Positions 6,231 through 12,135 of a DNA stretch of 14,781 nucleotides are shown in pieces. Within the stretch, counting starts at the first letter, position 1. Each line of letters begins with the position of its first letter. The notes under the pieces are model-generated. The model searched no databases. It saw only the letters and a list, made by a program, of their open reading frames with translations, and was not told the DNA's origin. The stretch lies in contig JAVBQA010000097.1 of assembly GCA_031549325.1 (NCBI GenBank), positions 1-14,781 of the forward strand. Direction: 5' to 3'. This stretch comes from JAJDGF01 sp031549325. Lineage in GTDB: Bacteria; Bacillota; Clostridia; Christensenellales; Aristaeellaceae. The position numbers and the translations under genes are program-made.

Positions 6231-7641
6231 CGCAATCCCCGCTTTCCGGCAGGGTGATGCGCACCGTGGTGCCCACGCCCTCCTGGCTCTCGATGCCGAT
6301 CTGGCCGTTGTTTTGGCGCACCACCTGCTGCACAAAGCTCAACCCGAGGCCGCTGCTGGCGGTGCCGCTGTAGCCTGTGTCCCAGATGCGGTTCATCATG
6401 CGCCGGTCGATTCCCAGCCCATTGTCGCGCACCTCAAAACGCACGCGCGGCTGGCCGTCGCCCTCCCCGCGCGCGACGATCTGCGAGATCGCGAGCGTGA
6501 TGTGGCCGTCGTCGCCCCGAAGCGCGTTCTTGGCGTTCTCCACCAGGTTGGCCAGCGCGCGCACGAACCGGATCTCGTTGACCTCCACCCGGACGCCCGG
6601 CGCGCGGTTGTCCAGCCTGAGCTTGACGACGTTGTCCTCCACCGATAGCTGCGCCAGCAGCACGCCGGCGATGTGCTCGGTGGTGACCGGGCTCTTGTGA
6701 TCCTCGTACAGGATCTCTGAGATCATGGCGCTCATGTGCAGCAGCGAGGACTCGGCCTGGCTCAGGTACTCCTGATCCCTCGACTCGCCAGGCAGCGAAA
6801 GCCTGACCACCGAGATCAGCGCGTTGGCGGCGGTCAGCGGGGATTTTAGGTCGTGCACCAGGTTTCTCATCTCCATCAGCGTGCGCCGTTCCAGCGCGTC
6901 AATGCGGCGCTCGGCCATCTCGCGCTCCATGCGCTGGTTCTTCCCGCTCAGCTGGCGCAGGCGCTTCTCGTCGGTGATCAGCTTCAGCATCAGCACCGAG
7001 CCGAGGAACAGCAGCGCAAACAAAAGCGTCGCGATGAACTGCAGCGCCTCGTCGGCGTCCAGCAACTGGCTGGCCAGCTTGATGTCAATGGACGCCTCGC
7101 CTCGCCCGAACGGCAGCCGGGCCAGCATGGGCATCACGTCCAGGAACTGCATGGACGTGATCAAAAGCACCACCATGATCGTCTTTTTGCCGATGTCGAT
7201 GCTGGAAAAATCGGTGCGCTCCAGCATCAGCAGCAGCGCCACCAGCATGAACGCCGGCACGCCAAAGTCGTAGTGGATGCCGTAGATCCGCTCGATCAGA
7301 AAATACACCAGCGGGATGATCGCGCAGATCGCCAGCAACCGCATGAACTGGCGCCAGCGCTTGCCCAGCCCCGGCTCCAGCGACTCGCCGATGAAGAAAG
7401 CGCCCAGGTAATGCGGTATGCAGCGCAGGCTGTTGAGCAGCACCAGCTTCAGCGCCGCGTACACCACCAGCACCTTTTCTCCCCCGCGCAGCGCCTGAAA
7501 CAGCGTGTCGTACACGCCCAGCTTGTGAACATTGAGAAGCAGCGGCATGGCGACGCCCATCAGCACCAGCATGATACCGATCATCACACGCTTCCTATAG
7601 ACTTGGAATCCTGTTCGCTGCGCCATGTGCCAATCATACAT
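6223..7641 (-). CDS. Membrane sensor histidine kinase
   Basis: This is a 472-residue kinase. The N-terminal half is strongly hydrophobic, with about six membrane segments (roughly 18-38, 56-73, 101-119, 125-142, 153-174, 199-222) and little extracytoplasmic sequence. Sensing may therefore occur within the membrane. A short coiled-coil linker (about 223-255) leads to the H-box VHDLKSPLTAA with phospho-His263. The ATPase domain follows: NLVENAKNAL (N-box, 365-374), RDNGLGID (G1) and SGTASSGLGLSF (G2). Family members autophosphorylate and pass phosphate to the paired regulator, here the overlapping downstream gene. CitB/DcuR regulators usually pair with kinases having an extracytoplasmic PAS domain, and none is visible here. 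The start is ATG 7641; a TTG at 7644 directly precedes it. The likely ribosome site GGGCGGG is buried in the stem-loop at 7646-7673. Confidence 0.9.
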   Translation of the reverse strand: MYDWHMAQRTGFQVYRKRVMIGIMLVLMGVAMPLLLNVHKLGVYDTLFQALRGGEKVLVVYAALKLVLLNSLRCIPHYLGAFFIGESLEPGLGKRWRQFMRLLAICAIIPLVYFLIERIYGIHYDFGVPAFMLVALLLMLERTDFSSIDIGKKTIMVVLLITSMQFLDVMPMLARLPFGRGEASIDIKLASQLLDADEALQFIATLLFALLFLGSVLMLKLITDEKRLRQLSGKNQRMEREMAERRIDALERRTLMEMRNLVHDLKSPLTAANALISVVRLSLPGESRDQEYLSQAESSLLHMSAMISEILYEDHKSPVTTEHIAGVLLAQLSVEDNVVKLRLDNRAPGVRVEVNEIRFVRALANLVENAKNALRGDDGHITLAISQIVARGEGDGQPRVRFEVRDNGLGIDRRMMNRIWDTGYSGTASSGLGLSFVQQVVRQNNGQIGIESQEGVGTTVRITLPESGDCDE

Positions 7642-7645
7642 CAAA

Positions 7646-7673
7646 CCCGCCCACCGCGCAAGCGATGGACGGG
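7646..7673 (-). promoter_or_regulatory. Stem-loop covering the ribosome site of the sensor kinase gene
   Basis: A 12-pair stem (7646-7657 with 7662-7673, two G-U pairs in the minus transcript) and a four-base loop end five bases before ATG 7641. The GGGCGGG that would serve as ribosome site is in the stem, and TTTG follows it. It could act as a weak terminator after the ggt operon or hold back kinase translation. The central 18 bases nearly match the hairpin at 10614-10677. Confidence 0.5.
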
Positions 7674-7717
7674 CACAGATTCCGCGGACGGACTTCCGGT
7701 TCAGGGGGCGGAAAAAC

Positions 7718-7730
7718 GCCTAGCCGAGGC
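7718..7730 (-). terminator. Weak terminator-like hairpin after the ggt operon
   Basis: On the minus strand GCCT (7730-7727), a five-base loop and AGGC (7721-7718) are followed by G and five T (7716-7712). The stem is only four pairs, so it may be poor alone. It lies 35 bases after the stop of the small secreted protein. A longer imperfect pairing of AGCCG with CGGCctcGGCT is also possible here. Confidence 0.25.
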
Positions 7731-7764
7731 CGAAAAACTGCGCTCCGGCTTGGCAATCGCAGGC

Positions 7765-8340
7765 CTATTCGGTAGCGATCGCCGCCTTCAGCGGATCCAC
7801 GCAGGCGGCCATGGACTTGCAATAGGTGAACGGAGTGCCCGCTTCGGTGGCAAGATCCTTCATCATGCCATCCTTGTCGCCGTCCTCCACCACGATGGCA
7901 TAGCTGGCGAACTCGAACGCGGCGGGAATGAACCTGTCGGACAGATCGCCGCGCCGGGCGGCGCCGCCCACATGCAGGGCGATGATGGTGATGCCCGCCT
8001 CGTTGGCGGCCTTCACCAGCTCACTGGCGCGCGCAAGTTCCTGATCGGCGTCGATGCCCGCTGCGCCCAGCCCCTTGGAGGAGCCGCCCACCGCCAGGAT
8101 CAGAGTCTTGTTGTCCCCGAGGTTCTCCGAGGTGGCGAGCTTCTCCATCGCGCAGGCGATGCTCGCCTTTTCCAGCATCACGCGCACCATCTCCACGTCG
8201 GCGCTCTGCCCCACCGAAGTGAGCAAAATCGGCAGCTGGGCGATGGGCTCGGCCAGCTGCTCGACGGGTTCCGCCCAGGCGGACACGCACGGCAAGGCCA
8301 GCAAGAGCGCCAGCAGCAAGAGCAAAACACGGTTCTTCAT
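7765..8340 (-). CDS. Small secreted protein of unknown function (DUF6305-like)
   Basis: This is a 191-residue protein with a clear Sec signal peptide: MKNR, a leucine-rich core, then probable cleavage after AWA near residue 23. There is no valid lipobox. The mature part begins with PILLTSVGQSADVEMVRVML, then ILAVGGSSKGLGAAGI and ITIIALHVGGAARRG. It looks like an alternating alpha/beta fold with a glycine-rich GGSSKG loop. I recall this type as DUF6305, a family without assigned function, but that label is from memory and not confirmed. No catalytic residues can be assigned. ATG 8340 has GGGAGGGG about seven bases upstream; the frame is open to 8400 but lacks another good start. It follows ggt after about 66 bases and is probably co-transcribed, so a role with gamma-glutamyl peptide processing or sensing is a reasonable guess. 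Confidence 0.85.
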   Translation of the reverse strand: MKNRVLLLLLALLLALPCVSAWAEPVEQLAEPIAQLPILLTSVGQSADVEMVRVMLEKASIACAMEKLATSENLGDNKTLILAVGGSSKGLGAAGIDADQELARASELVKAANEAGITIIALHVGGAARRGDLSDRFIPAAFEFASYAIVVEDGDKDGMMKDLATEAGTPFTYCKSMAACVDPLKAAIATE

Positions 8341-8364
8341 GTGGATCCCCTCCCATCCGTCTCG

Positions 8365-8392
8365 GTCCGCCGCGCCAGGCGGCGCGGCGGAC
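8365..8392 (-). repeat. Intercistronic hairpin between ggt and the small secreted protein gene
   Basis: GTCCGCCGCGCC (8365-8376), a four-base loop and GGCGCGGCGGAC (8381-8392) form a perfect 12-pair GC-rich stem. There is no T-run on the minus side, so it is not a standard terminator. Its place just after the ggt stop suggests protection of the ggt message 3' end, or partial termination setting unequal expression of the two genes. Confidence 0.6.
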
Positions 8393-8406
8393 GCAAACAC
8401 ATTGTC

Positions 8407-10137
8407 TTAGAAACCCAGCGCCTTGCCGTCGGCGCGCGGGTCGCTCGACCCTTCCATCGTGCCGTCCGGCTTGTACGCGATCGAAGCCGAGATCCCGATG
8501 ATGGAGGTCTCCACGCACTCGTGGCCCATCGCCCTGAGCTGCTCGATGATCGCCGGGTCGAAGCGCGACTCGTAGCTGATCTTGTTCTCGCCCGCCCAGG
8601 CGATGCGCGGCTTCAGGGTGGCTTCCTCCACGCTCAGCCCATGGTCGATGATGTTGCTGATCATCTGCGCCACGGTGGCGATGATGGTTATGCCGCCCGG
8701 CGAGCCGGTCACAAACGCTGGCTTGCCGTCCTTGAGCACGACGGTCGGGCTCATGGAGCTCAGCGGCACCTTGCCGCCCGCGATGGAGTTGGGGTGATCC
8801 GGGCCGGTCACGAAGTCGTCCATCTGGTTGTTCATAAGGAAGCCGTAGCCGTCCACCGCCACGCCCGAGCCGAAGCCATAGTTGATCGTGAACGTCACGG
8901 CCACCATGTTGCCTTCCTTGTCGGCGATGGAGAAGTGCGTGGTCTGGGGGTGCTCGTAATCCCAGGGCGTCGCGCCCTCTGCATAGGTGGTGGCCTTCTG
9001 AGGATCGATCTGCTCGGACAGCAGCTTGGCATAGTCGCGATTGATCATGCCCTCGATCGGCACATCCACGTAGTTGGGGTCCCCCATGTACTTGTTGCGA
9101 TCGGTGTAGGCCAGGTCAAACGCCTCGGCGATCAGGTGGGTCTCCTCGGCGGAGCCCGCCTTCATGCTGGGTAGGTCGAAGTTCTCCAGGATGTTCAGGA
9201 TCTCGATGACCACCGTGCCGCCCGAAGACGGCGGCGGCGAGGAGATGATGTCGTAGCCGCGATAAGAGCCCTTCACCGGCTCGAGCTCGGTCACCTTATA
9301 GTTCTGCAGATCTTCCATCGTCATCACGCCGTCATACTTGTTGTTGGCCGCGATGACCGCCTCCGCGATCTCTCCCTTGTAGAAACCATCCACGCCCTTG
9401 TCGCGGATGATTTCCAGGGTATTGGCATAGTCCGGGTTTTTGATGATCTCGCCCAGCGTGTAGGGGAAGCCGTCCTCCTTGAGGTACAGCTTGCCGAACT
9501 CGGGGAACATCATCATCCGCTCGGTGGCGCTGTCCAGGATCGAGAGCAGGAACGGCGTCACGGTGTAGCCCTTGCGCGCAAGGTCGATGGTGGGCTGCAT
9601 GACGTCTTTGCGCTCCATCGTGCCGTAGTTCTCGAGCGCGTGCAGCATACCCGCCACGAAGCCGGGCACGCCCTGGGACTTGCCGCCAACGACCTTCTGG
9701 TTGCCGACGACCTTGCCGTCCTCCCCCATCACCCACATTTCGGGGGTGGCGGCCGCCGGGGCCACCTCGCGGTAGTTGATGAACTTGGTTTCACCCGTCT
9801 TGGCGTTGTACAGCGTCATGAAGCCGCCGCCGCCCGGTCCGATCATACACGGATCCACCAGTCCCAGCGCAAAGCCAACCGCGACCGCCGCATCCACGGC
9901 GTTGCCGCCGTTCTTCAAAATTTCAATGCCGATCTTGGACGCCTCGTAGCGGCTGGCCGACACCACGCCGTTCTCGCCAGTGGCGGCGCGGTCGCCCCAG
10001 ATCAGCTGGCCGTTCTCGTCCCACAGCTTGAAGTCGTCCAGCGAAGTGTAGCTGTCGGTCGCGGCATACGCCACGGGAGCAAGCGCCAGGATCAGCGCAA
10101 GCGCGAGGGGCAGGATCATCCTTGTGAGTCTCTTCAT
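8407..10137 (-). CDS. ggt: Secreted gamma-glutamyltransferase (glutathione hydrolase)
   Basis: This is a 576-residue GGT precursor with a signal peptide (MKRLTRMILP, hydrophobic core, cleavage after AYA near residue 25). The enzyme is made as one chain and self-cleaves before the nucleophile threonine. The site is clear as HPQ/TTHFS, giving Thr399 as the new N-terminus of the small subunit. Substrate-binding residues match E. coli GGT: Arg123 (NYREVAP), NNQMDDF (436-442), PLSSMSPT with Ser460-Ser461, and GSPGG (478-482). The loop between DDF and PLSSM is short, so the E. coli-type lid is absent, as in Bacillus enzymes. It cleaves or transfers gamma-glutamyl groups from glutathione, polyglutamate or glutamine outside the cytoplasm. 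AAGGAGG lies 11 bases before ATG 10137. The frame is open to 10230, but that stretch overlaps the promoter. First gene of a two-gene unit. Confidence 0.96.
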   Translation of the reverse strand: MKRLTRMILPLALALILALAPVAYAATDSYTSLDDFKLWDENGQLIWGDRAATGENGVVSASRYEASKIGIEILKNGGNAVDAAVAVGFALGLVDPCMIGPGGGGFMTLYNAKTGETKFINYREVAPAAATPEMWVMGEDGKVVGNQKVVGGKSQGVPGFVAGMLHALENYGTMERKDVMQPTIDLARKGYTVTPFLLSILDSATERMMMFPEFGKLYLKEDGFPYTLGEIIKNPDYANTLEIIRDKGVDGFYKGEIAEAVIAANNKYDGVMTMEDLQNYKVTELEPVKGSYRGYDIISSPPPSSGGTVVIEILNILENFDLPSMKAGSAEETHLIAEAFDLAYTDRNKYMGDPNYVDVPIEGMINRDYAKLLSEQIDPQKATTYAEGATPWDYEHPQTTHFSIADKEGNMVAVTFTINYGFGSGVAVDGYGFLMNNQMDDFVTGPDHPNSIAGGKVPLSSMSPTVVLKDGKPAFVTGSPGGITIIATVAQMISNIIDHGLSVEEATLKPRIAWAGENKISYESRFDPAIIEQLRAMGHECVETSIIGISASIAYKPDGTMEGSSDPRADGKALGF

Positions 10138-10220
10138 AACCCGGGATCCCTCCTTGTCCATATTGTCGGTTCGCCGTCGTCCCCCTCGGAGCGTCCGTTC
10201 GTCCGCCCCGCATATACACC

Positions 10221-10250
10221 AGTATAACATATCGTTAATAAATGCGACAA
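10221..10250 (-). promoter_or_regulatory. Predicted sigma-A-type promoter of ggt
   Basis: On the minus strand TTGTCG (10250-10245) and TATACT (10226-10221) are separated by 18 bases within an AT-rich patch unlike its surroundings. The start of transcription should be near 10214, leaving about 75 bases of leader before ATG 10137. The position rules out the longer open frame beginning at 10230 as the coding start. Confidence 0.65.
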
Positions 10251-10702
10251 CTTATTCTTATATTTCTCGCAGCCATCGCCGCGTGCTTAACGATTTTATA
10301 ACACTCGGAAAACGCATTCTCATCCAATGCGCCGCGCATGGACTCCCGGTTTGCGACGCCGGCGAATAGTATGCCATATCGACAGCATTCGCAGGCCGCC
10401 CGTCGCAACACCATTCCATGTTCATATCCGCGCCGCAAGGGGAGAATTCATGCCACCACATTTCCGCGGATCGCCTTTTCGGATGCGCGCTGCGTGCGCA
10501 AAAGGCCGCCGGGCAGCGCCGCGCCCAGGGCGCGCGCGGCACGTCACCAACACCGCACCCTCCCCGCGTGCATCCGCCATTGCTGCCGATTCTCACAGAC
10601 ACCTGTCTCCCTACCGCATTGTCTTCAGCACAGAGCCCATCGCTTGCGCGATGGGCTCTGTGCTGAAGACAATGCGGCGCGATTCACGCGGCATGCTATT
10701 GC
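10251..10702. other. Gene-free interval upstream of ggt
   Basis: No convincing gene is present in these 450 bases. Short open frames occur on both strands (for example 10327-10719 plus and 10258-10602 minus), but their translations are rich in Arg, Cys, Ala and Pro and have no recognisable motif or good ribosome site. The left 80 bases are AT-rich, and a GC-rich inverted repeat (GCCGCGC at 10518-10524 with GCGCGGC at 10534-10540) lies in the middle. The right part holds the long hairpin at 10614-10677. A degraded gene or a small RNA cannot be excluded. Confidence 0.5.
10614..10677. repeat. Perfect hairpin with 30-base arms and four-base loop
   Basis: Bases 10614-10643 are the exact reverse complement of 10648-10677, with loop TTGC (10644-10647). 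In minus transcripts the loop reads GCAA, a GNRA tetraloop. The stop of the SGNH hydrolase lies 26 bases upstream in the minus direction, so the element would be in that gene's 3' untranslated region. No T-run follows on either strand, so it is not a textbook terminator, though so strong a stem could still stop polymerase or protect the message. The inner 18 bases recur with one difference at 7651-7668. Confidence 0.9.
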
Positions 10703-11920
10703 CTATTTTGCCTTGGTGACGTAGCGCGTCTCGACAAAGCCGTACCTGCCCGCAAGCTGCACCCTGGTCCACTTGCCCTGCGTGCCATAGGAGACCAACT
10801 GGTTTTTGGCATACACCGTGCCGATTTTCGCGCCCTTTTGCGAGGCGGTTTCGCGCACCGGGAGCTTGTATTTCGCGTTGACGCGCCTGGTGGGCTTGCC
10901 CAGCAGCGGATAGAGCGCGAGCCCGTCCATGCGCACATACGCGTAGCCATTGTTCCAGCCGATCTTGGCGTACCTGTCATTCCAGCTGAAGATGACCACG
11001 CTGGAGCCCTTGGGCAGCTCGCACAACTTGCCCTTGCCTTCCTTTTTGCACACGTTGAGCCTCTTTGTGAGCGTACCCACGCGGGCCGGCTCCTTGATGG
11101 CGGGGAACGCGCTGCCCACGGCGCGATGGATCAGCTCGGCGATCAGGCCGTGCCCGGCCGCGTTGGGGTGAGGATCCAAACTGACGGGCGGCGCCAGCGT
11201 CGCGTTCACGCAGCGGGGCGCGCCCGGCGCGCGGAATGCCGAATACACATCCACCACCGTGACGCCGGACAGCCCTTGGGCCATGGCCTGGTTCAGCGCC
11301 AGCACCAGCGGGCCGCTGACCGCGCCCAGATCCAGCGGCACGGCGCCCGGAATCACGATGCCGTCATAGGGATCGTAAGCGTTCGTGAACACCAGCTTGG
11401 CGCTCGGGTTGAGCTGGCGGATGGCCAGCGCGATCTGGGGCAGCGTTACGGCGGCCTGCTGCACGGCTTGCGCCAGCTGCGCCTTGCCCTGTGCGGATTG
11501 CAGCGCCTGGGCCACGGCGGCCAGCTTCGCGCTGTCCTGCGCAATGGCCATATAATCGCTCGTCCCCGCGGCGGTTTGTACCAGCTGCAGGAACGCGCCG
11601 AGCACGTCGGCGCAGCCCGCACTGACCGTGATCAGGTTGGCCGAGGCAACCTTTGCAGCCACGTCCGGATCCTGGAGCTGGGCCAGCACCTGGGCGGCGC
11701 TCATGCCGGATTGCGCCAAATTATAAGTGTTGGTCGCGCCGATCAGTCCGGCCACGCGCACGGGGTAGCTATGGCTGGCGTTCGTAAGCCCGTAACCGGC
11801 GGCGATGGAGTCGCCCAGCGCCACGTAGGTATAATGCGTGGCGGCGGCGAGGCCCGACGGCGCGAGCGAGAGCAGCAGCACCAGGGTGAGCAGCAGCGAC
11901 AAGATGCGGTTGCGTTTCAT
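10703..11920 (-). CDS. Secreted SGNH/GDSL hydrolase with two C-terminal SH3-like domains
   Basis: This is a 405-residue exported protein. A signal peptide covers about residues 1-26 (cleavage near GLAAA). The SGNH domain (about 31-272) has block I ALGDSIAAGYG with nucleophile Ser38, block II glycine near 72 (NLAQSG), and block V LDPHPNAAGH with Asp249 and His251. Block III, usually GxND, reads GCAD at 102-105, so the oxyanion-hole asparagine is replaced by alanine. Two bacterial SH3-like domains follow (about 280-338 and 345-402), each a series of short beta strands, consistent with binding cell wall. The family hydrolyses esters of lipids or acetylated sugars; wall-linked de-esterification is a plausible role, but no substrate can be named. 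ATG 11920 is preceded by AAAGGAA at normal spacing. It appears monocistronic; I found no convincing promoter. Confidence 0.9.
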   Translation of the reverse strand: MKRNRILSLLLTLVLLLSLAPSGLAAATHYTYVALGDSIAAGYGLTNASHSYPVRVAGLIGATNTYNLAQSGMSAAQVLAQLQDPDVAAKVASANLITVSAGCADVLGAFLQLVQTAAGTSDYMAIAQDSAKLAAVAQALQSAQGKAQLAQAVQQAAVTLPQIALAIRQLNPSAKLVFTNAYDPYDGIVIPGAVPLDLGAVSGPLVLALNQAMAQGLSGVTVVDVYSAFRAPGAPRCVNATLAPPVSLDPHPNAAGHGLIAELIHRAVGSAFPAIKEPARVGTLTKRLNVCKKEGKGKLCELPKGSSVVIFSWNDRYAKIGWNNGYAYVRMDGLALYPLLGKPTRRVNAKYKLPVRETASQKGAKIGTVYAKNQLVSYGTQGKWTRVQLAGRYGFVETRYVTKAK

Positions 11921-12070
11921 GGAAAATCATTCCTTTCTTCATTCTGGCGTGATGGAAAGCGGGAAGCGCCGGATACCATCGTTTGCCATTAATCTAACAC
12001 GTCCGGGCGCAAAAGGGAATGGGTTTGCGGCGAACGACACGCATATCCAACCAACGACATGAATTCGGGG

Positions 12071-12099
12071 TTGACGGGGGCAAAAATGTGGTTTACGCT
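12071..12099 (+). promoter_or_regulatory. Predicted promoter of the 7TM sensor kinase gene
   Basis: TTGACG (12071-12076) and TACGCT (12094-12099) are spaced by 17 bases. The -35 fits the consensus at five of six positions; the -10 is poor. Transcription would begin near 12106, which would exclude starts upstream of that point and leave the GGGAGG-led ATG at 12136. Confidence 0.4.
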
Positions 12100-12135
12100 T
12101 TAGGAAGAAGTCCGATGCAAGGGAGGCGGCGGCGC

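Noticed and set aside
6853..9174. Very long plus-strand open frame (773 codons)
   Set aside because: It lies opposite three well-supported minus-strand genes and its translation is rich in His, Gln, Arg and Ala with no domain. It is a GC-bias shadow of the kinase, DUF6305-like and ggt genes.
10614..10677. Annotating the long hairpin as a rho-independent terminator
   Set aside because: No T-run follows the stem on either strand, and the arms are much longer than usual; it is listed as a repeat.
10614..10677. CRISPR array or insertion-sequence end
   Set aside because: There is no series of spaced direct repeats, no cas or transposase gene, and no target-site duplication that I can see.
10327..10719. 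Possible small genes in the interval upstream of ggt
   Set aside because: Overlapping short frames on both strands run into or past the long hairpin, have unnatural composition and lack ribosome sites or recognisable motifs.
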